Below are positions 1-10,371 of a stretch of 55,766 nt of DNA, in pieces. The stretch lies in contig CALQLF020000009.1 of NCBI GenBank assembly GCA_943331345.2, positions 1 through 55,766 on the forward strand, written 5' to 3'. The DNA comes from Candidatus Planktophila lacus. GTDB taxonomy: Bacteria > Pseudomonadota > Gammaproteobacteria > Steroidobacterales > Steroidobacteraceae. Positions within the stretch are counted from its first letter, which is position 1. Every line of letters begins with the position of its first letter. Both the position numbers and the translations under genes were made by a program. The notes below the pieces were generated by a model that worked only from the letters and a program-made list of their open reading frames with translations, was not told the DNA's origin and did no database searches.

Positions 1-127
1 CGGCCTGCTTGGCCTCCACGGCGGGGGGCGGCGTTTCTTCCGCGCTGGCAGGGGGCAGCCAGCACAGACTGGCCGCCAAGCTCGCGGCAAGCAGCGGCAG
101 CAAACCGCGCAAAGACTTCAGGGACAT
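1..127 (-). CDS. Secreted protein, N-terminal fragment only
   Basis: An ATG at 127..125 on the minus strand opens a frame that runs off the window edge. The visible 42 codons give a positively charged start (MSLKSLRG), a leucine/alanine core and an Ala-Ser-Ala-Glu junction near residue 29, which together look like a Sec signal peptide with signal peptidase I cleavage. The mature part begins with a proline- and alanine-rich stretch. A GGAGAG element lies about 9 nt upstream of the ATG. The function cannot be told from this fragment. Confidence 0.7.
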   Translation of the reverse strand, partial: MSLKSLRGLLPLLAASLAASLCWLPPASAEETPPPAVEAKQA

Positions 128-387
128 GTCCTAACTCTCCATGTAACCCAAGGATGGGGGCATCCCGGTGTTAACGTAATGTTAGGTGAACGCCGGAAGC
201 GGTTCCGGTATTGGCGCACAGATTGGTACGGTGCCGGAGGGGGCGAAACCCGCGAAAAACGCGAAACAGCCCACGAAAACGCGCTTTCCAAGCCTGCAGG
301 GGCTGGCGGACCGGGCTGGCAGGGCTACGAGGCCAACCCGCAAGGGCTTTCTCGCGAGGACCACGCGGAAAGTTGAACGAATAGAAA
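128..387. other. Intergenic, upstream of the secreted-protein gene and downstream of tRNA-Glu
   Basis: No convincing gene. Short frames here are GC-rich shadows. It must hold the promoter of the minus-strand secreted-protein gene and the 3' end of the tRNA transcript. A hairpin can form around 346-372 (CTTTC/GAAAG outer arms with CGCG/CGCG inside). It has no T-run, so it may be a processing or weak termination structure rather than a classical terminator. Confidence 0.4.
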
Positions 388-463
388 TGGCGTCCCTGAC
401 GGGATTCGAACCCGTGTCGCCACCTTGAAAGGGTGGGGTCCTAGGCCTCTAGACGACAGGGAC
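388..463 (-). tRNA. tRNA-Glu (anticodon TTC)
   Basis: Read on the minus strand it forms a full cloverleaf: acceptor arms GTCCCTG/CAGGGAC, D-arm, anticodon loop with TTC, a T-arm containing GGTTCGAATCC, discriminator G and an encoded CCA at 390..388. It lies behind tRNA-Ala on the same strand, 37 nt away, so both probably come from one precursor. Its charging enzyme gltX is the next gene upstream on the same strand. Confidence 0.97.
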
Positions 464-500
464 GCTGCCGACCGAACGGCTGGGCCGGACGGGAGGAGAG

Positions 501-576
<76 letters not shown>

Positions 577-594
577 ACTCGAGGTGAGCCCGGT

Positions 595-623
595 AATTTA
601 GGGATTTACCCCTTTCCTGTCAA
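595..623 (-). promoter_or_regulatory. Promoter of the tRNA-Ala/tRNA-Glu transcript
   Basis: On the minus strand there is a perfect -35 box TTGACA (623..618), a 17-nt spacer and a -10 like TAAATT (600..595). The expected start is about 10 nt before the tRNA-Ala 5' end at 576. Behind it, 613-645 carries two near-identical copies of TTCCTGTCAATACCC (one mismatch), so the upstream part of this promoter is a short duplication. Confidence 0.75.
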
Positions 624-653
624 TACCCTTTTCCTGTCTATACCCAAGGGGTC

Positions 654-2075
654 TCAGCCCTGCGCCACCGCGGCGCGCGCGAGGCGCGTGAGCGTTTCCG
701 CACGGCCGAGAATGGCCAAAGTGGCGTCGATGGGCGGGGAAATACTGCCACCCGAGACCGCCACACGGACCGGTTGCGCCAGCTTGCCAAGGCCCACGCC
801 CTGCGCCGCAGCGAGCGCATTGATGGCTTCATGGATGGCAGGGCCATTCCACTCCGGAAGAACTTCCAACACACCAATGACGGCCTGCAAGGCTGCCTGC
901 CCTTCGGCCGCCAAGTGCTTTTTGGCGGCTTTTTCTTCGTAGGCCTGCGGCGCCTCGAAGAAAAAGCGGCTGGCCGTAGCCATCTCGCGCAGCGTTTTCG
1001 AGCGTTCCTTCTGGCACGCCACGATAGCTACCAGGTCCGTATCCGCCGGCACTTCCAGCCCGGCAGCAGCCAACTGCGGCCGCAGCATGGCGGCAAGGCG
1101 CGTGTTGTCTGCCAGCAGCATGTGCTGCTGGTTCAGCCAAGCGAGCTTGTCGGGGTTGATGGCCGAGGCGGACTTGTTCACATCCTCGATATCGAACAGT
1201 TCCACCATCTCCGCGAGCGTGAACACTTCTTGGTCGCCATGGCTCCAGCCCAACCGCGCCAGATAGTTCAGCAGCGCCTCGGGCAGGAAGCCTTCGCGGT
1301 CGTATTCCAGCACGCTCACGGCACCGTGGCGCTTGGACAGCTTGGTACCGTCCGGGCCGAGAATCATCGGCAGATGCGCGTAAACGGGCACTGGGCCGCC
1401 CTCGCCCACCATCGCACGCAGCATATTCAGCTGGCGCGGCGTGTTGTTCAGGTGGTCGTCGCCGCGGATGACATGGGTGATTGCCATGTCGTGGTCGTCC
1501 ACCACCACGCAGAAGTTGTAAGTGGGGTTACCATCCGAGCGCTGGATAATGAGGTCGTCGAGTTCCTTGTTCTGGAACACCACGCGGCCGTGGACAGCGT
1601 CTTCGACAACCACCTCGCCTTCGTGCGGGTTCTTGAAGCGCACTACCGGCGTAACGCCCGCTACCGGCGGCTTGCCATGGCGGCAGCGGCCGTCATAGCG
1701 CGGCTTGTCGCCACGGGCCTGCTGCTCCGCCCGCATGGTGTCGAGCTCTTCTTTGGAGCAATAGCAGTGGTAGGCCTTGTCCGTTTGCAGCCAGTTGGCA
1801 ATCACCTCGCGGTAACGGTCGTAGCGCTTCGTCTGGTAAAACGGGCCTTCATCCGGGTTCAGGCCAAGCCAAGCCATGCCTTCCAGAATGACGCGAACCG
1901 CTTCATCAGTGGAACGTTCGCGGTCCGTGTCCTCCACGCGCAGGACAAAGGTGCCACCGTGACGCCGGGCATAGAGCCAACAGAACAGGGCCGTGCGGAC
2001 ACCCCCGATGTGCAGCAGGCCGGTAGGACTCGGGGCAAAGCGCGTGCGCACAGTGCCAGGGGAAGGCTTGGTCAT
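654..2075 (-). CDS. gltX: Glutamyl-tRNA synthetase
   Basis: Charges tRNA-Glu with glutamate in the cytoplasm. It has the class I signature HIGG at residues 22-25 and the KLSKR loop (KMSKS equivalent) at 245-249. The zinc-binding set of the bacterial discriminating type is present: C104, C106, C131 and H133, which match the E. coli cluster in spacing. Length 473 aa is normal (E. coli 471). The chosen ATG gives the standard N-terminus TVRTRFAPSPTGLLHIGG; only a weak GGA lies before it. It sits on the same strand as, and just upstream of, a tRNA-Ala/tRNA-Glu unit that has its own promoter. High certainty. Confidence 0.97.
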   Translation of the reverse strand: MTKPSPGTVRTRFAPSPTGLLHIGGVRTALFCWLYARRHGGTFVLRVEDTDRERSTDEAVRVILEGMAWLGLNPDEGPFYQTKRYDRYREVIANWLQTDKAYHCYCSKEELDTMRAEQQARGDKPRYDGRCRHGKPPVAGVTPVVRFKNPHEGEVVVEDAVHGRVVFQNKELDDLIIQRSDGNPTYNFCVVVDDHDMAITHVIRGDDHLNNTPRQLNMLRAMVGEGGPVPVYAHLPMILGPDGTKLSKRHGAVSVLEYDREGFLPEALLNYLARLGWSHGDQEVFTLAEMVELFDIEDVNKSASAINPDKLAWLNQQHMLLADNTRLAAMLRPQLAAAGLEVPADTDLVAIVACQKERSKTLREMATASRFFFEAPQAYEEKAAKKHLAAEGQAALQAVIGVLEVLPEWNGPAIHEAINALAAAQGVGLGKLAQPVRVAVSGGSISPPIDATLAILGRAETLTRLARAAVAQG

Positions 2076-2144
2076 GTCCGTTTCTTATTCTCGGCGGCGA
2101 AAAACCAATGCTAGCAGAGCACGCCTAGCGCGGGATATCCACGG

Positions 2145-2173
2145 TTGACCGTCACGCCCTGCCCCGCTATAGT
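2145..2173 (+). promoter_or_regulatory. Promoter of tRNA-Val
   Basis: TTGACC at 2145-2150, a 17-nt spacer and TATAGT at 2168-2173 form a near-consensus sigma-70 promoter. The predicted start is about 8 nt before the tRNA 5' end. Confidence 0.85.
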
Positions 2174-2187
2174 TCGCGGCTCTTGGC

Positions 2188-2262
2188 GGGCGGTTAGCTC
2201 AGCGGTAGAGCACTGCTTTCACACGGCAGGGGTCACAGGTTCAAATCCTGTACCGCCCACCA
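2188..2262 (+). tRNA. tRNA-Val (anticodon CAC)
   Basis: Plus-strand cloverleaf: acceptor arms GGGCGGT/ACCGCCC, D-arm TAGCTCAGCGGTAGAGCA, anticodon loop TTCACAC (anticodon CAC), T-arm GGTTCAAATCC, discriminator A and encoded CCA. It stands alone with its own promoter and is followed by two hairpins. Confidence 0.97.
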
Positions 2263-2266
2263 CTTA

Positions 2267-2314
2267 TCCCTGAAAACCTCAGGGAGTTACAAGAACAGCT
2301 CCGCAGCTTGTAAC
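2267..2314 (+). terminator. Two consecutive hairpins after tRNA-Val
   Basis: TCCCTGA/TCAGGGA (2267-2273 with 2279-2285, loop AAACC) is followed directly by GTTACAAG/CTTGTAAC (2286-2293 with 2307-2314). They probably end or process the tRNA transcript. Neither has a good T-run, so factor-assisted ending is possible. From here to the receptor start at 2467 I see no gene. Confidence 0.45.
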
Positions 2315-2466
2315 GCTCAGCTCCGCCGAGCTCCTGCCTCTCTCCCCGCTGCTCCCCGAATCTCCTACTGCGCAAGCGTTTCGTCGCGCAGCATGCGCTA
2401 TTGCAGTACCCTGCCTTCCACTCCATTAGCTCACCCCGTTCCCTAGGTTCGGGAAAAAAGGCTGCC

Positions 2467-5313
2467 ATGAACTCTCGCACTCTCCCGGTCGCCACTTGCG
2501 CGCTGCTGGTTTCCTTGGTGGCAAACACAGCCATGGCGGCCGAGGACGACTCTCCCGACCTCGAAGAAGTGGTGGTCATCGGCTCCCGCATCCGCACCAG
2601 CCCTTTACTGCGCAGTCAGCCCGTGGTCGAACTCGACACCGCAACCATTGCCAAGCAGGGGCTCACCTCCACCGTCGATGTGCTGCAACGCATCCCGTCA
2701 GCCTCCGGTGGCCTGAACACGAAGTTCAACAATTCGGGCAACGTGGGCAACCCGCCCGACGGTGGTGGTGTGGGTGCCGGGTCTGCAGAAATCGACCTGC
2801 GCTACTTGAGTTCACGTCGCGTGCTCGTCATGGTCGACGGGTTGCGCTGGGTGCCAGGCAGCGCCGCTTCGGGGGTGCCAGGTTCCGTGGACCTCAACAC
2901 CATTCCCACAGCCATGATCAGCCGCATGGAAGTGTTGCAAGAAGGCGCCTCCCCCATCTATGGCTCCGACGCCATCGCCGGCGTGGTCAACATCATCACC
3001 AAAGTCCGGCAAAAAGGGCTGACGGCCAATTTGCAGGTGGGCCAATCCGATCATGGTGATGGCTTGGCTCAGGACTACAACCTCTCCTGGGGCGGCGGCG
3101 CCGAGAACACGCACTGGGTTGTAGGCGGCGGCTACTTCAAGCAAGCGCCCATCTTCGCGGGCCAGCGCGCCATTAGCCGGTTCCCTGCGCCATACGCAAC
3201 CTCCTGCCTTCCCGGCGGCTGCAGTTCTGCCACGCTACTGGGTCGATTCATCGTCAGCGACCCGAATTCCGGCCGCGACCTAGACCTCACCTTGAAGCAG
3301 GCGCTCCAGCCTGGCCAGAACGCCGCCTACCTGCCGGGCGACCCGACGGGTCCGGCTTCCGGCTTCAAGGACTTCACCACCGCAGACCGGTTCAACTTCC
3401 AGCCCTACAACTATCTTTCCACCCCCATGTCGCGTGCCAGCGGGTTCGGGTCGCTGGAACACGAATTCAGCGATGCCTTGCGCCTACGCGTCCGGGCCAG
3501 CTACGTGCAGCGCAAGTCCGCCAATCAGGCCGCCCCGTTGCCGCTGTTCATCGGCCCGGATGCCGGCAACGGCAACTTGCTGGACACCATTCGCGTGGAT
3601 GCCAGCAACCCCTACAACCCGTTCGGCTTCACGCTGGAACCGGGCACCTATAACTTCATTGGACGGCGTCTTATCGAAAACGGCCCGCGCCACTATGAGC
3701 AAACGGTGGACACCTGGAACCTCACGGCCATGCTGTCCGGAGAGTTCACGGTGGCCAACAAGGAATGGCACTGGGATGTGAACGCCCTGCAGTCCACCAA
3801 CCGCGCGCAGCAGGTGTTCACTGGCAACGTCAACGCACAGCGCGTGCAGCAGGCGCTCGGGCCTGTCACCCAATGCACCGGAGCCTGCGTCCCGCTCAAC
3901 CTCTTCGGTGGCGCCGGTACCATCACGCCCGCCATGCTGGCCTTCATCGGCTTCACCCAGCACGACTCCTCGCAGCAGCAGTTGTCGGCGTTCTCGGCCA
4001 ACCTCACCGGCGACCTCCTCGACCTGCCAGCCGGCGCTCTGGCCTTCGCCGCGGGGCTTGAACACCGACGTACCGAAGGCTATTTCCGGCCCGACCCCAT
4101 CGTGGCTGCCGGTTTTTCCGCAGATATTCCCGCACAGCCAACGCAAGGACAAATCACCGTCAACGAAGCGTATGGCGAGCTACGTCTGCCGTTGCTGGCC
4201 GACCGTCCGCTGGTGCAGCAACTGGAAGCCTCGGTAGCGGCACGCGTCTTTGACTATTCCACCTCCGGTAGCGGGCAGACCTACAAGGCCGGCCTGTCTT
4301 GGCGCCCGCTGGAAGAAGTGTTGTTCCGCGGCTCCTACGGCGAGGGCTTCCGCAGCCCTTCCATCGGCGAGTTGTTCGGCACGGCATCGCGCTTCGACCA
4401 GGAAATTGCCGACCCGTGCTCGAGCTTCCTCACGAATGGCGCCAGCGCCACGGTTCGCGCCAACTGCATCGCCCGCGGAGTTCCCGCGAGCGGCAGCTAC
4501 ACGCAATTGGGTTCGCAGATTGGCGTCACCACCAGTGGCAACCGGCAACTCCAACCGGAAACCAGCAAGAGTTGGAATGTCAGCGGCGTCTGGGAGCCCG
4601 CAGCATTCACGGACACCACGTGGTCACGCCAGCTGTCGCTGGAAGTTGCCTACTCCGATATCAAGCTGGACCAAGCCATTCAGGCGCAGAACGGCCAGAC
4701 CTTGTTGGACCGCTGCGCACAGACTGGCGATGCCTTGTCCTGCGCCGCCATTACGCGCGCCGCCTCCGGGCAAGTCACTGCCATCGCCAATCCGCTCATC
4801 AATATCGGCGGTGTACGTACGCGCGCACTGGATATGAACGTGCATTGGGAGGCACCTGAGGGTGCCGCTGGACAGTTCGCGGCGTCTTGGTACACCACGC
4901 GTCTGCTGGAGTACACGGAATACGTTCCCACCTCTTCGGGTCTGGCCCCCATCCCGCGGCTCGGCACTGAAAGAGGCAGTCCGGACCAGGCCTTTCCGCG
5001 AACCAAGTCCAATCTCCTCGTGGATTGGAACAAGGGCGAGTTGGGTGCAACGTTGACGGGGCGCTACTTGTCAGCCGTCCGGGAAGCCGGAAACCCGCAA
5101 GCACTGGGGGCACGCACCTATGTCGATGCGCAACTGCGCTGGACACCCAGCGCTCTCGCGGATGGCTTTGTCGTCGCTCTGGGCGTGAACAACCTGCTGG
5201 GCAAAGCGCCTCCCGGCTGCGTCACCTGCGCCATGAACAACTTCGACCCCAACGCCTACGACACACCCGGCCGCTTGGTGTACCTGCGACTGGGTTACCA
5301 GCAGAACCCCTAG
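2467..5313 (+). CDS. TonB-dependent outer-membrane receptor
   Basis: A 948-aa outer-membrane receptor that takes up a ligand at the cost of TonB/ExbBD energy. The open frame reaches back to 2401, but the ATG at 2467 is preferred because it starts a clean signal peptide ([14 protein letters not shown]..., cleavage near AMA-AED). A TonB-box-like stretch ([11 protein letters not shown]) follows, then a plug domain ([10 protein letters not shown], the [13 protein letters not shown] region, [17 protein letters not shown]), and a long beta-barrel with the conserved [13 protein letters not shown] segment. Extracellular loops contain paired cysteines, as in many Xanthomonas-type receptors. Ligand unknown. 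It is monocistronic: tRNA-Val lies before it and hairpins follow. Confidence 0.9.
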   Translation: MNSRTLPVATCALLVSLVANTAMAAEDDSPDLEEVVVIGSRIRTSPLLRSQPVVELDTATIAKQGLTSTVDVLQRIPSASGGLNTKFNNSGNVGNPPDGGGVGAGSAEIDLRYLSSRRVLVMVDGLRWVPGSAASGVPGSVDLNTIPTAMISRMEVLQEGASPIYGSDAIAGVVNIITKVRQKGLTANLQVGQSDHGDGLAQDYNLSWGGGAENTHWVVGGGYFKQAPIFAGQRAISRFPAPYATSCLPGGCSSATLLGRFIVSDPNSGRDLDLTLKQALQPGQNAAYLPGDPTGPASGFKDFTTADRFNFQPYNYLSTPMSRASGFGSLEHEFSDALRLRVRASYVQRKSANQAAPLPLFIGPDAGNGNLLDTIRVDASNPYNPFGFTLEPGTYNFIGRRLIENGPRHYEQTVDTWNLTAMLSGEFTVANKEWHWDVNALQSTNRAQQVFTGNVNAQRVQQALGPVTQCTGACVPLNLFGGAGTITPAMLAFIGFTQHDSSQQQLSAFSANLTGDLLDLPAGALAFAAGLEHRRTEGYFRPDPIVAAGFSADIPAQPTQGQITVNEAYGELRLPLLADRPLVQQLEASVAARVFDYSTSGSGQTYKAGLSWRPLEEVLFRGSYGEGFRSPSIGELFGTASRFDQEIADPCSSFLTNGASATVRANCIARGVPASGSYTQLGSQIGVTTSGNRQLQPETSKSWNVSGVWEPAAFTDTTWSRQLSLEVAYSDIKLDQAIQAQNGQTLLDRCAQTGDALSCAAITRAASGQVTAIANPLINIGGVRTRALDMNVHWEAPEGAAGQFAASWYTTRLLEYTEYVPTSSGLAPIPRLGTERGSPDQAFPRTKSNLLVDWNKGELGATLTGRYLSAVREAGNPQALGARTYVDAQLRWTPSALADGFVVALGVNNLLGKAPPGCVTCAMNNFDPNAYDTPGRLVYLRLGYQQNP

Positions 5314-5367
5314 CCCGCAGGAACCGGTCGCCCACCGGCGACGTGCTGCGGGCGCACAGGTGTGCGC
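5314..5367 (+). terminator. Tandem hairpins after the TonB receptor gene
   Basis: Directly after the stop, CCCGCAG (5314-5320) pairs with CTGCGGG (5346-5352) around an inner GTCGCC/GGCGAC hairpin. The next bases form GCGCAC/GTGCGC with a 4-nt loop (5352-5367). GC-rich and stable, but no T-run follows. A transcription or mRNA-end structure separating the receptor from icd is likely. Confidence 0.4.
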
Positions 5368-5456
5368 TCCGCAAATCCCTAACCGTGGCCGTGGCCGTGC
5401 AAATGCTGCCAATTCAGGTAAAATTTACGCTTCTTTCCTGCAACAGAGGGACCTCC

Positions 5457-6755
<1,299 letters not shown>

Positions 6756-6762
6756 CGCCCAA

Positions 6763-6771
6763 GGGGGGGGG
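6763..6771 (+). repeat. Nine-G homopolymer in the aceK leader
   Basis: AAGGGGGGGGG lies between the icd stop and the aceK ATG at 6777, exactly where the Shine-Dalgarno should be. The tract supplies the SD, and a change in its length would alter SD spacing or the GTG at 6771. Confidence 0.8.
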
Positions 6772-6776
6772 TGGGC

Positions 6777-8528
6777 ATGACGACGACTGCATCCCCCTCC
6801 CCTGTCGACCACGTCCTCGCGCAGGCCTGCGCGATGGACGTGGCTGACGCTTTCGACGCCTACAACAGCGAATTCCGCGCCATCACCCGGCGCGCCCCGC
6901 AGCGGTTCGACGCACGGGAATGGCTGGCCAGCCAGAAAGATGCCGTGGAACGCATCGAGCTCTACGAGCGCTGCGTGGACCGCAGCGTGGCGGAGTTGCG
7001 ATTAAAGCTCGGCGAGGCGGCGCCCAGCCGTGGCCTGTGGAGCGCCCTCAAGGAACACTTCACGACGCTCATCGCCAGACGCCCAGACGTCGAGTTCAGC
7101 AAGACCTTCTTCAATTCCATCACCCGTAGCTTCTTCGGCACGGTCGGTGTCGACGAGGATATCGAGTTCGTGGCCCTGGATCTGGACCCGCTCGCGGGCA
7201 TCTCGGGCCAGGTCGGCACTAACAACTACGTCAACCGTGGTTCTGTCGAGCTGCTATTCGAGGAGGTGCTGGCAGATTTCCGCACCCGCGCCACGTGGCG
7301 GAATTTCGAAGCAAGCGTCATGCACGTCGCGCGCGAGGTCGAGGCTTTCCTGGACTTCAAGGGCGAGCGTCGCGCCATCCGTGAGGTGGAGATTATCCGC
7401 CCCGTGTTCTGGCAGATGACACGCGCCTATCTGGTCGGGCGTATCGTCAGCCGCGACGGGATTACGCCACTGGTCATCTCGCTCAAGAACTCCGACCACG
7501 GTGTATTGGTCGATGCCGTGCTACTGAAGGAGAGCGATGTCTCCATCCTGTTCAGTTTCACGCGCTCCTACTTCCACGTTGACCTGGACCGCGTGGGCGA
7601 GGCCGTGCTGTTCCTGAAGCAGCTCATGCCACGCAAGGCGACTTCCGAGCTGTTCACGGTGCTGGGCCGGGCACGTCAGGGCAAGACAGAGCGCTTCCGC
7701 GAGCTGTTCCGCCACATGGGCCAGACGGACGACCAGTTCACGCTGGCCGCAGGCGAACGCGGCCTGGTCATGGTCTGCTTCACGCTGCCGTCCTACGACC
7801 TCGTGTTCAAGCTCATCCGCAACAAGTTCCCGTACCAGAAGAACATCTTGCGCGGCGACGTGCTCAAGAAGTACGAGTTCGTGTTCAAGCACGACCGTGC
7901 CGGCCGGCTGGTCGACGCACAGGAGTTCAAGCGCCTGCGCTTCCCGCGCCACCGCTTCGACGAGGCGCTGCTCAAGGAACTGCTCACCGAGACCTCGAAC
8001 ACAGTGCACGAAGACGGCGATGACCTGATCATTGACCACTGCTACATCGAGCGGCGCATGACGCCACTCAACTTGTTCGTCCGCAGCGCCACGCCCGAGC
8101 AGGCCGCCGATGCCGTCATCGAGTACGGCCAGTGCATCCGCGATCTGGCTGCTACCAACATCTTCGCTGGCGACTTGCTGCTGAAGAACTTCGGCGTCAC
8201 CCGGCATGGCCGCGTCATCTTCTACGACTACGACGAGTTGTGCCTCACCACCGAGTGCCGCTTCCGCGACCAGCCGGCCGCGCAGTCCCACGAGGACGAG
8301 ATGAGCGCGGACACCTGGTACTACGTGGCCGACAACGACGTGTTCCCCGAGACCTTCCTGGGCTTCCTCGGCTTCGACGCGCACTTGAAGGAAGTCTTCC
8401 TGCGACACCACGCGGAGATACTTACCGCACAGTGGTGGCGCGACATGCAGGCGCGCCACCAGCAGGGCGAAGTGCTCGAGGTGCTGCCCTACGGCCCGCA
8501 CCGCGTGCGGGTGGCTTCGTCGCTATAG
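6777..8528 (+). CDS. aceK: Isocitrate dehydrogenase kinase/phosphatase
   Basis: A bifunctional enzyme that phosphorylates and inactivates Icd, and reverses it, to steer isocitrate toward the glyoxylate shunt. It is 583 aa, as in E. coli (578). The C-terminal kinase half carries the nucleotide-binding stretch GLVMVCFTLPSYDLVFKLIR and the acidic FYDYDELCLTT segment expected of AceK. The start could be GTG 6771 or ATG 6777; the ATG is better spaced from the poly-G tract. The usual aceBA partners are absent, but the target icd lies 21 nt upstream, giving a simple icd-aceK unit. It ends flush with the convergent GST gene, with no terminator between. Confidence 0.95.
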   Translation: MTTTASPSPVDHVLAQACAMDVADAFDAYNSEFRAITRRAPQRFDAREWLASQKDAVERIELYERCVDRSVAELRLKLGEAAPSRGLWSALKEHFTTLIARRPDVEFSKTFFNSITRSFFGTVGVDEDIEFVALDLDPLAGISGQVGTNNYVNRGSVELLFEEVLADFRTRATWRNFEASVMHVAREVEAFLDFKGERRAIREVEIIRPVFWQMTRAYLVGRIVSRDGITPLVISLKNSDHGVLVDAVLLKESDVSILFSFTRSYFHVDLDRVGEAVLFLKQLMPRKATSELFTVLGRARQGKTERFRELFRHMGQTDDQFTLAAGERGLVMVCFTLPSYDLVFKLIRNKFPYQKNILRGDVLKKYEFVFKHDRAGRLVDAQEFKRLRFPRHRFDEALLKELLTETSNTVHEDGDDLIIDHCYIERRMTPLNLFVRSATPEQAADAVIEYGQCIRDLAATNIFAGDLLLKNFGVTRHGRVIFYDYDELCLTTECRFRDQPAAQSHEDEMSADTWYYVADNDVFPETFLGFLGFDAHLKEVFLRHHAEILTAQWWRDMQARHQQGEVLEVLPYGPHRVRVASSL

Positions 8529-9404
8529 GCTTGCCGCCGGCGCCAGCTTGTCCTGCGTCCGCAGCTCGAAGTCACTGGCGTCGTGGCGCTCGTGAAGTTG
8601 GTCGGCCAGCGGACCCATCAGGCGGTTAACCTTGCGACCCCGCTGTACCGCGGGCCGCGCCAGAATCGCGTCCGTCCAGCGCTGCACGTTCCGGTATTCG
8701 TGCACGGACAGGAACTCGACGGCATCGTACATCGGCCCCTTCACCAGCGCGCCGTACCAGGGGAACACCGCGATGTCGGCAATGGAGTACTCGCTGCCGC
8801 CGAGGTACTCGCTCTCGGCCAGCCGGCGGTCCAGCACATCCAGCTGCCGCTTCGCCTCCATCGCGAAGCGGTCAATCGCGTATTCAATCTTCACCGGCGC
8901 ATAGGCGTAGAAGTGCCCGAAGCCGCCGCCCAAGTAGGGCGCACTGCCCATCTGCCAGAACAGCCAGTTCAGCGTCTCGGTCCGGGCGGCGTGCTCGCGC
9001 GGCAGGAACGCACCGAACTTCTCGGCCAGGTAGAGCAGAATCGCCCCGGACTCGAACACCCGGACCGGCTCGGGAAGGCTACGGTCCAGCAGGGCCGGAA
9101 TCTTGGAATTGGGGTTCACCTGCACGAAGCCCGAGCCGAACTGGTCGCCGTTGTAGATGGTGATGAGCCAAGCGTCGTACTCGGCGCCCACATAGCCCAG
9201 CGCGAGCAACTCCTCCAGCAGGATGGTGACCTTCTGGCCGTTCGGCGTGCCCAGCGAATACAACTGCAGCGGATGGCGGCCGACCGGCAGTTCCTTGTCG
9301 TGCGTCGGCCCGGCGACCGGCCGGTTGATGCTGGCGAACTTGCCGCCGCTGGCCTTGTCCCAGGTCCAGACCTTCGGCGGGGAGTATTCGGGGGTGGCGG
9401 TCAT
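8523..9404 (-). CDS. yghU: YghU-like glutathione S-transferase (disulfide reductase type)
   Basis: A Nu-class glutathione transferase. From residue ~8 onward it follows E. coli YghU closely (KVWTWDKASGGKFA.INRP, GPTHDKELPVGRHPLQLYSLGTPNG, VNPNSKIPAL, ESGAILLYLAEKFG, LGGGFGHFYAYAPVKIEYAIDRF, LHERHDASDFE). The thioredoxin-fold domain comes first and the helical domain second. YghU proteins bind two glutathione molecules and reduce disulfides and peroxides. The start at 9404 (second of two adjacent ATGs) is chosen because GGAG sits 6 nt before it. It is the last gene of the run that begins with the TonB receptor at 16396, 39 nt behind the hydrolase, so it may protect against or conjugate a reactive intermediate. 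Confidence 0.9.
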   Translation of the reverse strand: MTATPEYSPPKVWTWDKASGGKFASINRPVAGPTHDKELPVGRHPLQLYSLGTPNGQKVTILLEELLALGYVGAEYDAWLITIYNGDQFGSGFVQVNPNSKIPALLDRSLPEPVRVFESGAILLYLAEKFGAFLPREHAARTETLNWLFWQMGSAPYLGGGFGHFYAYAPVKIEYAIDRFAMEAKRQLDVLDRRLAESEYLGGSEYSIADIAVFPWYGALVKGPMYDAVEFLSVHEYRNVQRWTDAILARPAVQRGRKVNRLMGPLADQLHERHDASDFELRTQDKLAPAASL

Positions 9405-9443
9405 CATCTTCTCCGTCAGACGCGGTAGGGGCCCGACCGCCAT

Positions 9444-10343
9444 TCACCGCGGCCGGGGAAGGAAGCCTAGCAAGGCCTCGGCCGTCTCGCCCGGAGATTC
9501 TTCCTGCAGCGTGTGCCCGCCGGACACCGCGTGGCCCCGCACCTCCAAGGCCTTCTCGCGCCAGGTGTCCAGCACGTCGTAGAGCTTTCCAACCACGCTA
9601 TCCCTGCCCCACAAGACCAGTAGTGGCGCTTGCACGCGCGCAGCGTTGTCCGCGGCGTCGTGCTCCAGGTCGATGCCAGCCGCGGCCCGGTAGTCCTCGC
9701 AGATGGCGTGAACCGTTCCCGGCCTCCGGTAGCAGCGCAGGTATTCCTGAATCAGCGGTTCGCTGGGTACGCCCGACGTACGGCTCTGCGCCTGCAAGTG
9801 CATGCGCAGGAAGGCCTCCGGGTCGCCCTCGATCAGCCGTTCGGGCAACGGCGCGGGCTGAATAAAGAAGAACCACCAGAAGTACCGCGTCGCGAACTCG
9901 CGGTCCGTCCGCGCGTACATCGTCGCGGTGGGCGCGATGTCGAGGACCACGAGGCGCTCCACCGCGTCCGGGTAATCGAGCGCCATACGATGCGCCACAC
10001 GGCCACCGCGATCGTGCCCGACCACCGCGAAGCGCGAGTGTCCCAGCGCCTGCATAACAGCCATCTGGTCACGCGCCATGAGGCGCTTCGAGTAGTTGAT
10101 GTGTTGCTCGCCGCCGGGTGGCCGACTGGAGTCGCCGTAGCCGCGCAGATCGGTAGCGACGACGCGGTAGCCGGCCTCGACCAGTCGCGGCGCCACGGCG
10201 TGCCAGGTCGACAGCGTCTGCGGATGACCATGCAACAGCAGCACGGGCGGGCCATTGCCCGCCGCCACGCCGTGAATAGCGACGCCCTCCTCGACCGGAA
10301 TGTCGAAGGGCTCAAAGCCGGGAAGGAAACTAGGGTGCGTCAT
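9444..10343 (-). CDS. Alpha/beta hydrolase, haloacetate-dehalogenase-like
   Basis: A 299-aa cytoplasmic alpha/beta hydrolase. The oxyanion-hole motif HGHPQT is at residues 38-43. The nucleophile elbow is GHDRGGR with Asp111 and Arg112/Arg115. His277 is the likely catalytic base. The segment EDYRAAAGIDLEHD and the order of motifs match fluoroacetate/haloacetate dehalogenases, which displace halide through an Asp nucleophile. The His of the fluoride pocket (His155 in the Rhodopseudomonas enzyme) appears as Trp156 here, while the neighbouring Trp157 and Tyr218 are kept, so defluorination is doubtful. An epoxide hydrolase-type activity is also possible. It lies 28 nt after leuD in the same transcription unit. 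Confidence 0.8.
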   Translation of the reverse strand: MTHPSFLPGFEPFDIPVEEGVAIHGVAAGNGPPVLLLHGHPQTLSTWHAVAPRLVEAGYRVVATDLRGYGDSSRPPGGEQHINYSKRLMARDQMAVMQALGHSRFAVVGHDRGGRVAHRMALDYPDAVERLVVLDIAPTATMYARTDREFATRYFWWFFFIQPAPLPERLIEGDPEAFLRMHLQAQSRTSGVPSEPLIQEYLRCYRRPGTVHAICEDYRAAAGIDLEHDAADNAARVQAPLLVLWGRDSVVGKLYDVLDTWREKALEVRGHAVSGGHTLQEESPGETAEALLGFLPRPR

Positions 10344-10371
10344 GGGCAGTATTCTGCACCAGACCCAACAC

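Noticed and set aside
774-2114. Long plus-strand open frame (446 aa) antisense to gltX
   Set aside because: His/Arg/Val-rich composition typical of the complement of a GC-rich gene; no domain, and gltX is certain.
2188-2466. Integration site (att) at the tRNA-Val 3' end
   Set aside because: No integrase and no repeated tRNA 3' segment in the window; the following structures are better explained as hairpins.
2467-5313. Assigning the first TonB receptor to a siderophore or vitamin B12
   Set aside because: Receptor ligand cannot be deduced from motifs, and no neighbouring uptake gene helps.
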